Under the pieces are notes generated by a model. That model saw only the letters and a list, made by a program, of their open reading frames with translations, made no database searches and was not told the DNA's origin. A stretch of DNA of 64,000 nucleotides from Nigerium sp. (GTDB lineage Bacteria > Actinomycetota > Actinomycetes > Propionibacteriales > Propionibacteriaceae): assembly GCA_016711325.1 (NCBI GenBank), contig JADJTH010000009.1:62001-126000 (forward strand), written 5' to 3'. The stretch's first letter is position 1. Each line of letters begins with the position of its first letter. Positions 8,420-18,841 of this stretch are shown in pieces. The position numbers and the translations under genes are program-made.

Positions 8420-10618
8420 CTAGGAGCGGTCGATCCAGTCGCCGTCGGAGAGCAGCGCGGTCTGGGCCAGCGCGTCGGCGAAACCAGGGGTCGCGCAGCC
8501 GGGGTCGCGCCGCACGGCCTCGTCGGCGAGCATGCGGGCGGACTCGATGATGGCGGCATGTTCGAGCACGCGCAGCAACCGCAGCGTCGATCGTCCGCCC
8601 GACTGGGACGCCCCCAGCACGTCGCCCTCGCGACGCTGGGCCAGGTCGAGTTCGGCGAGCGCGAAGCCGTCACGGGTGGACGCCACCGCCGCCAGCCGCT
8701 CCCACGACGGGGCGTCCGGTTCGGCGGAGCTGACCAGCAGGCACACGCCCGGCAGGGAACTGCGACCGATCCGGCCGCGGAGCTGGTGGAGCTGGCTGAT
8801 GCCGAAGCGGTCGGCGTCCCAGATCACCATCATGGTGGCGTTCGGCACGTCGACGCCGACCTCGATGATGGTGGTGGCGACCAGGACGTCGATGTCTCCG
8901 GAAACGAAGTCGCCCATCACCGCCTCTTTGACGTCGCCGGCGAGCCGGCCGTGCAGGACGCTGACCCGCAGGCCGGCCAGCGGTCCGGACGCCAGCTGTT
9001 CGGCCAACGCCACCACCCCGAGCGTGGCCTCGCCGGCGCCGATCTGCGGCGCGACCACGAACACCTGCCGGCCCAGGGCCACCTCTTCGCGGACCCGCTG
9101 CCAGGCGCGCTCGACCCAGGAGGGGCGACGGCCGGCATCGACCACCGTGGTGGACACGTCGGCGCGCCCGTGCGGCAGCTCGGCCAGCGTCGAGACCGAC
9201 AGATCGCCGAAGACCGTCATCGCCACCGACCGCGGGATCGGCGTGGCGGTCAGGACCAGCACGTGCGGGCGGGCGGCGGCCCGGTCGGTGAGGACGGCAC
9301 GCTGCTCGACGCCGAAGCGGTGCTGCTCATCGATGACCACCAGGCCCAGGTCGGCGAACTGCACCCGGTCGGCGAGCAGCGCGTGCGTGCCGATGACGAT
9401 GCCTGCCTCGCCCGAGGCGATCGCGAGCAGCGCCGACCTCTTCGCGGCCACACTCCTCGACCCGGTGAGGCACACCACGTCGGTCGCGGCGTCCGGGCTG
9501 CCGAGCACGCGGCCCGAGCCCAGCCGGCCGAGCAGTCCGGCGATGGTCTGGTGGTGCTGCTGGGCCAGCACCTCGGTCGGCGCCAGCAGGACGGCCTGAC
9601 CGCCGGCGTCCACCACCGCGAGCATCGCCCGCAGCGCCACCAGCGTCTTGCCGGAGCCGACCTCGCCCTGCAGCAGCCGCTGCATCGGCTGGGCCCGCGC
9701 CAGGTCGGCGAAGATCTCGTCCGACGTCGAGCGCTGCCCGTCGGTGAGCGTGAACGGCAGCGTCGCGTCGAAGGCATCCAGGATTCCGCCCGGACGCCGC
9801 GGGCGCGGCCCCGCGGCGCTCCGCGCGTTCTCCGCGCGCCGGTACGCCATGGTCAGCTGCGTGGTGAACGCCTCGTCGAATCGCAGCCGTTGCTCGCCGC
9901 GCTCGATGTCGGAGCGGGAGTCCGGTCGGTGGACGAAGGCGAACGCCTCGGTGAACCCGCACACGCCCGCGCGTTCGCGCACCCAGACCGGCCAGGGATC
10001 GTCGGCGCCGTCGAGGGCGCGCAGCGCCAACCGGACGGACTCGGCGATCGTCCACGTCTTGAGCTTCGCCGTCGCCGGGTAGAGGCCGACCAGCCCCGAG
10101 CGCGACAGCTCGGCGATGCGGGCCTTCTCGTCGGAATTGCCGACGACCTTGCCGGAGGCGTCCAGCATCACGAACGCGGGATGGGTCATCTGCAGCACCT
10201 CGCGGAACGCGCCGATCTTGCCGACGAAGATGCCGCGGTCGCCGCGGCCGAGTTCGTTCTCCCACCAGCGGGTCACGCGCGCGCCGCCGAAGAAGGTGGC
10301 CCGCAGCCGGCCGATCCCGTCGGTGAGCGTCACCTCCAGGCGCGACTGCGCGCCCCGGCCACGGTCGCGGCCCGGCGCCGCGTCGATCACCTGAGCGGAC
10401 GCCACGCGCGCCATGACGGCGACGTGCTCCCCTTCCTCGAGGCTCGCCAGATCGGTCAGCTCGGTGCCGGCCAGGTAGTGCCGCGGAAGGTGGCCCAGCA
10501 GATCGCCCACCGTGTGCACCCGCAGCGCCTCGAACAGTGCCGCCTGCGCGCCCAGCACGGTGCGCAACGGCGCGTTCAACTCGGCGAACGCACGGGTCTG
10601 CCAGCGAGAATCGGCCAT
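8420..10618 (-). CDS. recG: ATP-dependent DNA helicase RecG
   Basis: A superfamily 2 helicase that remodels stalled forks and branched DNA. An N-terminal wedge/OB-fold region occupies about the first 260 residues. Walker A GEVGSGKT follows near residue 316, DEQHRFG (motif II) near 427, then the helicase C-terminal domain with the QLRGRIGR motif. The frame is open 25 codons further upstream, but ATG 10618 (MADSRWQTR) gives the family N-terminus and 732 residues, close to actinobacterial RecG. It lies downstream of rpmB, separated by a terminator-like hairpin. Confidence 0.95.
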   Translation of the reverse strand: MADSRWQTRAFAELNAPLRTVLGAQAALFEALRVHTVGDLLGHLPRHYLAGTELTDLASLEEGEHVAVMARVASAQVIDAAPGRDRGRGAQSRLEVTLTDGIGRLRATFFGGARVTRWWENELGRGDRGIFVGKIGAFREVLQMTHPAFVMLDASGKVVGNSDEKARIAELSRSGLVGLYPATAKLKTWTIAESVRLALRALDGADDPWPVWVRERAGVCGFTEAFAFVHRPDSRSDIERGEQRLRFDEAFTTQLTMAYRRAENARSAAGPRPRRPGGILDAFDATLPFTLTDGQRSTSDEIFADLARAQPMQRLLQGEVGSGKTLVALRAMLAVVDAGGQAVLLAPTEVLAQQHHQTIAGLLGRLGSGRVLGSPDAATDVVCLTGSRSVAAKRSALLAIASGEAGIVIGTHALLADRVQFADLGLVVIDEQHRFGVEQRAVLTDRAAARPHVLVLTATPIPRSVAMTVFGDLSVSTLAELPHGRADVSTTVVDAGRRPSWVERAWQRVREEVALGRQVFVVAPQIGAGEATLGVVALAEQLASGPLAGLRVSVLHGRLAGDVKEAVMGDFVSGDIDVLVATTIIEVGVDVPNATMMVIWDADRFGISQLHQLRGRIGRSSLPGVCLLVSSAEPDAPSWERLAAVASTRDGFALAELDLAQRREGDVLGASQSGGRSTLRLLRVLEHAAIIESARMLADEAVRRDPGCATPGFADALAQTALLSDGDWIDRS

Positions 10619-10691
10619 GATCAGATGGTAACGAGCGCGACCGACGCTCCCGCACGAACCGTCGCCGGCCACGACGTGCGTCCGGGCAAGC

Positions 10692-10716
10692 AAAAGACCC
10701 GCCGCAGCGGGCCTTC
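10692..10716 (-). terminator. Rho-independent terminator after rpmB
   Basis: Read on the minus strand, a GC-rich 7-bp stem (GGCCCGC / GCGGGTC, with one G-T pair) closes a 4-base loop and is followed by TTTT. It sits 16 bases past the rpmB stop and ahead of recG, so it should end the rpmB transcript. Confidence 0.75.
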
Positions 10717-10732
10717 TACGAGGTGGCTCAGG

Positions 10733-10918
10733 TCAGCGGGTGACCTTGCCGGCCTTGATGCACGAGGTGCACACGTTCAGGCGCTTGGTGCCGCCGTTGA
10801 CGTGGGCGTGCACCGTCTGAATGTTCGGGTTCCAGCGGCGGTTGGTCTTCTTCTTCGACCACGGCACATTGTGGCCGAAGGTCGGCTTCTTGGCGCAGAC
10901 GTCGCACACGGCGGCCAT
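10733..10918 (-). CDS. rpmB: 50S ribosomal protein L28, zinc-binding form
   Basis: A 61-residue ribosomal protein with CDVC at 5-8 and CTSC at 50-53, the two Cys pairs of the zinc-containing (C+) L28. The frame is open 15 codons upstream, but ATG 10918 (MAAVCDVC) is the family start and has AAAGGAG about 8 bases before it. It appears monocistronic, with its own promoter-like sequence and terminator, between RNase J and recG. Zinc-independent paralogues, where present in Actinobacteria, are usually under Zur control; none is in this window. Confidence 0.95.
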   Translation of the reverse strand: MAAVCDVCAKKPTFGHNVPWSKKKTNRRWNPNIQTVHAHVNGGTKRLNVCTSCIKAGKVTR

Positions 10919-10992
10919 GGCTTCTCCTTTGTTACCGGCCCGGCGCACACCAGGCGCGCCCAAGAGCCGACGATCGAAATCGGAACCTGGTT

Positions 10993-11021
10993 ATCCTAAC
11001 CGATCCCGGCAGGGGCGCGAA
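10993..11021 (-). promoter_or_regulatory. Candidate promoter for rpmB
   Basis: On the minus strand TTCGCG and TAGGAT are separated by 17 bases. TAGGAT is a good actinobacterial -10; the -35 match is partial. It would start transcription about 70 bases before the rpmB ATG. Confidence 0.45.
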
Positions 11022-11050
11022 ATCGCCGCCCAGGCCCGGGGTGCGCCGGC

Positions 11051-12733
<1,683 letters not shown>

Positions 12734-12960
12734 ACGTCCTACCCTATCCCCCTCAGCTCAGGGCCCCACGCGCACCCGCCGCCAGACGGCTCGACGGCAG
12801 CCGGGAGGCCCAGGCCGGGCACCACCTGCGTCGGGTCCTGCTGGTGTCCTGATTCGGACGGGCCCTCCTTCCAAGGCCCCGAATAGAAGGGGCTGGAGAT
12901 GGCTCGTACTCGTCGATTCCTCCAGTCCGACATGCGAGCGGGGGCGAGCGCGGCGCGGAC

Positions 12961-12966
12961 TAGGAT
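12961..12966 (+). promoter_or_regulatory. Candidate -10 box, leaderless start of GNAT gene
   Basis: TAGGAT lies with its last base 6 nt before the ATG at 12973. That spacing puts the transcription start at or next to the start codon. No Shine-Dalgarno is visible, so a leaderless mRNA, common in actinobacteria, is inferred. No clear -35 was seen. Confidence 0.4.
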
Positions 12967-12972
12967 GAACGA

Positions 12973-13518
12973 ATGACTCGCGCGCCCTTTGCTGACTCCT
13001 GCCGTCTCGCGCTTGCGTCCGAAGCCGAACGCATCGCCGCGATCCAGCGGCGGAGCTGGGCGCAGCTGTTTCCCTCCGATGTCGCCGACCACATCCTCGC
13101 CAGCGTCGATCTGGCCACCATGGCGGCGTCCTGGGAGGCCGCGATCGCTCGCCCGCCGCTGGCGGCGTTCCGGGTCATGGTGGCGCTCGCCGACGGACGC
13201 GTGGTCGCCTTCGCGGCGATCGGCCCGTCCGACGACGAGGACGCCCACCCCGGTCAGGACGCCCTCGTCGCCGAGTTCGTCGTCGATCCGCCGGCGCAAC
13301 GCCAGGGTCACGGCTCGCGGCTGCTCAACGCCGTCGCGGACACCCTGCGCGCCGACGGCTTCACCCGCGCCACCTGGTGGGTGCGCTCCACCGACGACCC
13401 GCTGCGCCGGTTCCTGACCTCGGCCGGCTGGGACACGGACGGCGGCCACCGCACGGTCGGCAGTGAGGACGCCGCGGCGACCATCAGGGTGCTGCGAATG
13501 CATACGGCCCTCGCCTGA
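12973..13518 (+). CDS. GNAT-family N-acetyltransferase
   Basis: A 181-residue protein with the GNAT acetyl-CoA-binding core: the beta4 strand EFVVDPPAQRQGHGSRLLNAV at about 97-117 carries the Q/R-x-x-G-x-G/S motif (RQGHGS). Residues after it (FTRATWWVRSTDDPLRRFLTS) form the usual last helix and strand. The substrate cannot be predicted. It is a single gene between rnj (divergent) and glpK (convergent) and ends before a strong hairpin. Confidence 0.85.
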   Translation: MTRAPFADSCRLALASEAERIAAIQRRSWAQLFPSDVADHILASVDLATMAASWEAAIARPPLAAFRVMVALADGRVVAFAAIGPSDDEDAHPGQDALVAEFVVDPPAQRQGHGSRLLNAVADTLRADGFTRATWWVRSTDDPLRRFLTSAGWDTDGGHRTVGSEDAAATIRVLRMHTALA

Positions 13519-13539
13519 CCTCGTATCTGCGCCTCGGAA

Positions 13540-13580
13540 GCAACGTTGCGCGTGCTGAAGCACGCGCAACGTTGCTTTTC
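13540..13580. terminator. Strong hairpin between convergent GNAT and glpK genes
   Basis: A perfect 16-bp inverted repeat (13540-13555 and 13560-13575) around a TGAA loop, followed on the plus strand by TTTTC. The outer ten bases of each arm, GCAACGTTGC, are themselves palindromic. It lies 21 bases after the GNAT stop and 15 bases from the glpK stop, so it probably terminates both transcripts. Confidence 0.8.
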
Positions 13581-13595
13581 AGGCGCGGATGTGGA

Positions 13596-15110
13596 TCAGC
13601 GCACGTCGTCGTCAACCCAGTCGAACGTCTTGGTGACGGCCTTCTTCCAGTTGCGGTACTGCCGGTCGCGCTCGGCCGGATCCGCCTTCGGCGTCCAACG
13701 CTTGCCCTCGGCCCAGTTGTCGATGACGTCCTGCTCGCCGTTCCAGTACCCCACGGCGATGCCGGCCGCGTAGGCCGCGCCGAGTGCGGTCGTCTCGGCC
13801 ACCACCGGACGCACCACATCGACACCCAGCTGGTCGGCCTGGAACTGCATGAGCGTCTCGTTGGCGGTCATGCCGCCGTCGACCTTGAGCTCCGACAGCG
13901 TCACGCCCGAGTCGGCCTCCATGGCCTCCAGCACCTCGCGGGTCTGGTAGGCCGTGGCCTCCAGCACCGCCCGGGCGATGTGACCGCGGTTGACGAACCG
14001 GGTGAGACCGACGATCGCACCGCGCGCGTCCCCTCGCCAATAGGGCGCGAACAGGCCCGAGAACGCCGGCACGAAGTAGGCACCGCCGTTGTCCTCCACC
14101 GTGGCGGCCAACGCCTCGATCTCGGGCGCCGAGTCGAACATCCTGAGGTTGTCCCGCAGCCACTGGACGAGCGATCCGGTGACGGCGATCGACCCCTCGA
14201 GGGCGTACACGGGCGCGTTGTCGCCGATCTTGTAGCACACCGTGGTCAGCAGACCGTTCTTGCTGGGCACCTTCTCGCCGCCGGTGTTCATGAGCATGAA
14301 GCAGCCGGTTCCGTAGGTGTTCTTGGCCTTGCCCACCTCGAAGGCCGCCTGGCCGAAGGTGGCGGCCTGTTGGTCGCCCAGGTCGCCGGCGATCGGGACG
14401 CCGCCGAGCAGGCCGGTCTCACGACCGTAGCCGTAGATCTCGGACGACGACTTGATCTCGGGCAGCATGGACAGCGGGATGCCCATGTCGGCCGCGATCG
14501 AGGCGTCCCAGTCGAGCGTGTCGAGATCCATCAGCATGGTCCGGGAGGCGTTGGTGACGTCGGTCACGTGCGCGCCGCCGTCGACGTCGCCGGTCAGATG
14601 CCAGATCACCCACGTGTCCATGTTGCCCATGATGAGGTCGCCGGCCTCGGCGCGTTCGCGGGCACCCTCGACGTTGTCGAGGATCCACCTGACCTTCGGG
14701 CCGGAGAAGTAGGTCGCCAGAGGCAGGCCGACCTTCGCCTTGTACCGATCGGCATCGCCCTGACCGAGTTCCTGACAGATCTTGTCGGTGCGGGTGTCCT
14801 GCCAGACGATCGCGTTGTAGACGGGCTCACCGGTGTTCTTGTCCCACACCATCACCGTTTCGCGCTGATTGGTCACCCCCACCGCGGCGATGTTGTTCTT
14901 GTTCAGCTCGGCGTGCGCGAGCGCAATGCCGACGACCTCACGGACGTTGTTCCAGATCTCCACCGGATCGTGCTCGACCCAGCCGGCCTTCGGGAAGATC
15001 TGCTCGTGTTCCAGCTGACCGGAGGCGACGATACGCCCTTCGTGGTCGAAGATGATCGCGCGCGAACTGGTCGTGCCCTGATCGATGGCCATCACGTACT
15101 TGTCGGACAT
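13596..15110 (-). CDS. glpK: Glycerol kinase
   Basis: Phosphorylates glycerol to sn-glycerol-3-phosphate in the cytoplasm, trapping it after entry through GlpF. The 504-residue FGGY-family protein opens with MAIDQGTTSSRAIIFD, the ATP phosphate-1 motif at about 6-21. It contains the family segments GWVEHDP near 43, GDLGDQQAA near 240 and DGGMTAN near 411. It follows glpF after 42 bases and precedes the 13.5 kb terminator; glpD lies upstream on the same strand. The set covers glycerol uptake, phosphorylation and oxidation. Confidence 0.97.
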   Translation of the reverse strand: MSDKYVMAIDQGTTSSRAIIFDHEGRIVASGQLEHEQIFPKAGWVEHDPVEIWNNVREVVGIALAHAELNKNNIAAVGVTNQRETVMVWDKNTGEPVYNAIVWQDTRTDKICQELGQGDADRYKAKVGLPLATYFSGPKVRWILDNVEGARERAEAGDLIMGNMDTWVIWHLTGDVDGGAHVTDVTNASRTMLMDLDTLDWDASIAADMGIPLSMLPEIKSSSEIYGYGRETGLLGGVPIAGDLGDQQAATFGQAAFEVGKAKNTYGTGCFMLMNTGGEKVPSKNGLLTTVCYKIGDNAPVYALEGSIAVTGSLVQWLRDNLRMFDSAPEIEALAATVEDNGGAYFVPAFSGLFAPYWRGDARGAIVGLTRFVNRGHIARAVLEATAYQTREVLEAMEADSGVTLSELKVDGGMTANETLMQFQADQLGVDVVRPVVAETTALGAAYAAGIAVGYWNGEQDVIDNWAEGKRWTPKADPAERDRQYRNWKKAVTKTFDWVDDDVR

Positions 15111-15152
15111 ATCTGTTGTGCTCCTACGTCGTTGTCGGATGTGAGGTACGGA

Positions 15153-15941
15153 TCATGAGGAAGGAAGGAGGAAACCGGCAGACAGACCGGCGACCACTCC
15201 GCCGATGACCGGCCCGACCACGGGGATCCAGGCGTAGCCCCAGTCAGAGCCGCCCTTGCCGGGGATCGGCAGCACCGCGTGCGCGATGCGCGGACCGAGG
15301 TCACGAGCAGGGTTGATCGCGTAGCCGGTCGGCCCGCCGAGCGAGGCGCCGATGCCGACGACCAGCAGCGCGACCCCGAGGGCGCCCAGCCAGCCCAGGC
15401 CCTGCGGCGTGTGCGTGGCGGAATCGCCCCAGTTGCCGGCGGCGAGCACCACGAACACGAGCACGAAGGTGGCGATCGCCTCGGTGACGATGTTCCACAC
15501 CGGGTTGCGCACCTCGGGCGCGGTGGAGAACACACCCAGCTTGAGTGCAGGGTCGGCGTCGCCGTCGAATTGGGTCTTGTAGGCCAGCCAGCACAGCACC
15601 GCACCGATGAAGGCCCCGAGGAACTGCGCGGAGATGTAGGTGAGTATGGACAGCGCATCGACGGCGACGCCGTCGACGAAGTTCTGTGCACCGGAGGCGA
15701 CGACGCCCAGGGTCACGGCGGGGTTCAGGTGACCGCCGGACTTGTAGGAGACCAGGACGCCGGCGAAGACCGCCAGGCCCCAGCCCCAGTTGACCATCAG
15801 GAAGCCGGTTCCGTTGCCCTTGGTCTTGGGCAGGATGGCGTTCGCCACCACACCGCCACCGAGAAGGAGCAGCATCGCCGTACCTACTGTTTCGGAAAGG
15901 AAGATCGTTCCTAGAGACACTGGGATCTCGCTTTCTGGCAC
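15153..15941 (-). CDS. glpF: Glycerol facilitator (MIP/aquaglyceroporin family)
   Basis: A six-helix channel of the aquaporin superfamily. Both half-helix NPA motifs are present: HLNPAV in the first half and INPARD in the second. The Asp after the second NPA (NPARD) is the mark of glycerol-conducting members. The product is 262 residues from GTG 15941, which has only a weak Shine-Dalgarno; GTG 15920 (VSLGTIFLSE), just ahead of helix 1, is a plausible alternative. It lies between glpD and glpK and is probably co-transcribed with glpK. Confidence 0.93.
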   Translation of the reverse strand: MPESEIPVSLGTIFLSETVGTAMLLLLGGGVVANAILPKTKGNGTGFLMVNWGWGLAVFAGVLVSYKSGGHLNPAVTLGVVASGAQNFVDGVAVDALSILTYISAQFLGAFIGAVLCWLAYKTQFDGDADPALKLGVFSTAPEVRNPVWNIVTEAIATFVLVFVVLAAGNWGDSATHTPQGLGWLGALGVALLVVGIGASLGGPTGYAINPARDLGPRIAHAVLPIPGKGGSDWGYAWIPVVGPVIGGVVAGLSAGFLLPSS

Positions 15942-16043
15942 CCTGCTATCGGATGCCGATCAGGGCGCCTCGGGTGGATCCCTCGGGTAACCCTCCTTGC
16001 TTTGGTCGCGCCCGGGACGCCCGATCGGCGTCCCGGCGGCTTC

Positions 16044-17771
16044 TCACAGTGCGGACGGCACCATGTCTTCGGCCGTCGTCCGGACCGCGGACGCGGCTGC
16101 GTCCGTGGTCTGCTCCTGGGCCGCCAGTTCCGCGGCGACCCGGGCTCGGTAGTTCGCCTTTTCGGCCTCGGTCTCCTCGGCGTCCCAGCCGAGCAGCGGT
16201 GCGGCGATCGCGGCGACCTCGTCGACCGCCGACCCGCCGCGATCGGGGGACGTCGAGTTCAGCCGGACGCGCTGGATCAGGATGTCCTCGATATGGAGCG
16301 CACCCTCGTAGAGGCACGCGAACGCCACCTCGGCGCGCAAGTACCAGTCGGACGCCCCGAGCGGCCTCCCCAGCGACGGGTCGGCGTCCACCAATTCGAG
16401 CAGCGCATCCAGTTCGGAGCCGTACCGGTCGGTGAGGTGGGTGAGCCGCGCCGCGTCCCAGCCGTAGCGGTCGGCGATGGCGTCGCTGCGGCGCAGGATC
16501 GCCTCGTACCCGTCCGCGCCGAGCAACGGCACCGCCTTCGTGATCGAAGGCAGGGCCTTGGCCCGGTCCTTCCCCAGCGCCAGGTCGACGGCGTCGGCGG
16601 CCATCACGCGATAGGTCGTGAGCTTGCCACCCGCGATGACGACCAGCCCCGGGGCGGCCTCGAGGGTCGTGTGTTCACGCGACACCTTGGCCGACTTGGC
16701 CTCGGCGACGTCTCCTGGCTGCAGCAGGGGCCGCAGGCCGGCGAAGGTGCCGATGATGTCGGCCCTGGTCAGGTTCGCGCTCAACACCGCGTTGGCGTGC
16801 TCGAGAACGTAGTCGATGTCGGCGGAGGTCGGTACCGGGTGCTTGAGTTGCTCGTGCCAGGCGGTGTCGGTCGTGCCGATCACCCAGTAGTGCTGCCACG
16901 GGATGATGAACAGCACCGACTTCTCGGTGCGCAGGAACATTCCCGCCTCGGCATTGATCCGCTCGCGGGGCACCACGATGTGGATGCCCTTGGACGCGAG
17001 CACCTTCAACCCCGAGGTGGTCTTCGCCAGGCCCTGGGTCGACTCCGTCCACACGCCGGTGGCGTTGATGACCGCCCGAGCCTTCACCTCGATTTCGCGC
17101 CCCGTCTCCAGATCGCGCACCTTCGCACCGGTCACCCGTCCGTCGGCGGCCTGGAGCAGACCGACGACCGCCGTGCGCGACGCCGCGGTCGCCCCGTTGC
17201 GTACCGCGCTACGAACCAGGTTGATGACCAGCCGGGCGTCGTCGACGCGCGCGTCGTAGAACTCGATGGCGCCGATGAGGGCGTCGTCCCGCACGTCGGC
17301 GAAGCGCTTCTTGGCGCCCGCCTTGGTGAGGTGACGCTGGATCGGCACCGTCTTGTGCCCGCCCGCGCCGAGAACGGCCAGGGTGTCGTAGAGCCCGACG
17401 CCGACCGCCGAGTACGCGCGCTCGATCACCCGCTGCTTCAGGGGCCACAGGAACGGCTGCGGCTTGACCAGATGCGGCGCGAGCTTCGCGATCAGCCGGC
17501 CCCGTTCGCTGAGTGCCTCGGCGACCAGCGCGAAGTCGAGGTTGTACAGGTACCGCAGACCACCGTGGACGAGCCTGCTCGACCTGCTGGAGGTTCCGGA
17601 TGCCCAGTCCTGGGCCTCGACGATCGCCGTCTTCAAGCCGCGAGCGGCCGCGTCGAGGGCGGAACCCGCCCCCGTCACGCCCCCGCCGATGACGAGAATG
17701 TCGAAGGTCTCGGTCTCCAGGGCGTGGAGAGCGGTGGCGCGTTGGGACGGGTTAAGTGCCGGGATTGACAT
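16044..17771 (-). CDS. glpD: Glycerol-3-phosphate dehydrogenase, FAD-dependent
   Basis: Oxidises glycerol-3-phosphate to dihydroxyacetone phosphate, passing electrons to the quinone pool at the membrane. The FAD-binding GxGxxG-type motif VIGGGVTGAG is near 27-36, followed by the family segment SSRSSRLVHGGLRYL. The C-terminal GlpO-type domain fills the last ~130 residues. The frame is open far upstream, but ATG 17771 has AAAGGAG eight bases before it and gives 575 residues, the family size. It is divergent from the SorC-type regulator and upstream of glpF-glpK. Confidence 0.95.
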   Translation of the reverse strand: MSIPALNPSQRATALHALETETFDILVIGGGVTGAGSALDAAARGLKTAIVEAQDWASGTSSRSSRLVHGGLRYLYNLDFALVAEALSERGRLIAKLAPHLVKPQPFLWPLKQRVIERAYSAVGVGLYDTLAVLGAGGHKTVPIQRHLTKAGAKKRFADVRDDALIGAIEFYDARVDDARLVINLVRSAVRNGATAASRTAVVGLLQAADGRVTGAKVRDLETGREIEVKARAVINATGVWTESTQGLAKTTSGLKVLASKGIHIVVPRERINAEAGMFLRTEKSVLFIIPWQHYWVIGTTDTAWHEQLKHPVPTSADIDYVLEHANAVLSANLTRADIIGTFAGLRPLLQPGDVAEAKSAKVSREHTTLEAAPGLVVIAGGKLTTYRVMAADAVDLALGKDRAKALPSITKAVPLLGADGYEAILRRSDAIADRYGWDAARLTHLTDRYGSELDALLELVDADPSLGRPLGASDWYLRAEVAFACLYEGALHIEDILIQRVRLNSTSPDRGGSAVDEVAAIAAPLLGWDAEETEAEKANYRARVAAELAAQEQTTDAAASAVRTTAEDMVPSAL

Positions 17772-17814
17772 GCGGGCTCCTTTACGGTGTGTCAACAGCA
17801 TCTTGCAGCCTGAT

Positions 17815-17841
17815 GCACAAGTACGCCATCCTGGCGCACAA
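17815..17841. promoter_or_regulatory. Candidate operator between glpD and its divergent regulator
   Basis: A 13-base inverted repeat, CGCCA-tcc-TGGCG (17824-17836), is flanked by two direct copies of GCACAA (17815-17820 and 17836-17841) in the 93-base divergent gap. SorC/DeoR-type regulators bind such sites beside their own genes. Binding is inferred only from symmetry and position. Confidence 0.45.
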
Positions 17842-17864
17842 ACGTGCAGGCGAACGGAGCCGCG

Positions 17865-18836
17865 ATGAACGAGCGCTACGACCAGATGTACCTGGCGGCG
17901 ACCCAGTACTACGTGCAGGGCGAGACCATGGAATCCATCGCCCGGCGTCTCGACATCTCGCGGTCGACGGTGTCGCGGCTGCTGAGCGCGGCGCGCGAGT
18001 CGGGGCTCGTCCGCATCACCATCGCCGACTCGGCCAGTTCGCACTCACCGATCGCGCGCGCCTTGAACGACGCGTTCGGCGTCGCCGTGCACATGGTTGC
18101 GGCGCATGGCTCCGCCACGCTGATCACACGCATCGACCAGGTCGCCCAGCGAGGAGCGTCCCTGCTGGCGGAGGTGGTGGACGACGACTACGTGATCGGG
18201 GTCGCCTGGGGCGTCACCATGGCCGCCCTGACCCGCCACCTGCCCCGGCGCCCACTGGCCGGCAGCACGATCGTCCAGATGAACGGCGGCGCGAGCCACC
18301 ACACCTCGGGAGTTCCGTGGATTCGCGAGATCCTCCAGTCCGTCGGCGACGCGTTCGGCTCCGAGGTGACGCTGTTCCCGGTCCCGGCGTTCTTCGACTT
18401 CGCCGAGACCAAGCAGGCCATGTGGCGCGAGCGGTCGGTGCGGCGCGTCCTGGCCCGGCTGGCGCGCATGGACGTCGCCGTTTTCGGTGTCGGCTCGCTC
18501 ACCGGCGCCGTCGCGTCACACGTGTACGCGGCCGGATACCTGGAGGGCAGCGAGCGGACGGCCCTGCTCGCCGACGGCGTGGTCGGCGACGTCTGCACCG
18601 TGCTGATCCGCGAGGACGGCACCTTCGCCGACATCGAAGCCAACCAGCGCGCGACCGGGCCGACACCGGCCGAACTGCAGCGGGTACCGCGGCGCATCTG
18701 CGTGGTCGCCGACCCGCTGCGCGCCCCGGCCGTGCTCGGCGCCCTGCGCGCCGGCGCGGTCACCGACCTGGTGATCGACGACGTCACCGCGCGCGCCACC
18801 CTCGCGCGCATCGCCCCCGTCCGCGCACGCGCGTAG
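17865..18836 (+). CDS. SorC-family sugar-binding transcriptional regulator, probable glp regulator
   Basis: A DNA-binding regulator of 323 residues. The N-terminal helix-turn-helix (about 21-43, MESIARRLDISRSTVSRLL) is followed by the SorC-type phosphosugar-sensing domain with segments such as VIGVAWGVTM and GDVCTVLIREDG. The frame is open seven codons upstream, but ATG 17865 has GGAG about 6 bases before it. It is transcribed divergently from glpD. The context suggests it controls the glp genes in response to a phosphorylated metabolite, perhaps glycerol-3-phosphate. That is inference, since most characterised glp repressors are DeoR-type GlpR. Confidence 0.88.
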   Translation: MNERYDQMYLAATQYYVQGETMESIARRLDISRSTVSRLLSAARESGLVRITIADSASSHSPIARALNDAFGVAVHMVAAHGSATLITRIDQVAQRGASLLAEVVDDDYVIGVAWGVTMAALTRHLPRRPLAGSTIVQMNGGASHHTSGVPWIREILQSVGDAFGSEVTLFPVPAFFDFAETKQAMWRERSVRRVLARLARMDVAVFGVGSLTGAVASHVYAAGYLEGSERTALLADGVVGDVCTVLIREDGTFADIEANQRATGPTPAELQRVPRRICVVADPLRAPAVLGALRAGAVTDLVIDDVTARATLARIAPVRARA

Positions 18837-18841
18837 TTCGC

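Noticed and set aside
7835..10999. A 1054-codon plus-strand open frame antisense to rsmD, recG and rpmB
   Set aside because: It spans three well-supported genes and their gaps, and its translation shows only composition shadows.
17785..17800. A TTGACA sequence on the minus strand upstream of glpD
   Set aside because: It lies within about 25 bases of the glpD start codon, too close to serve as a -35 element.
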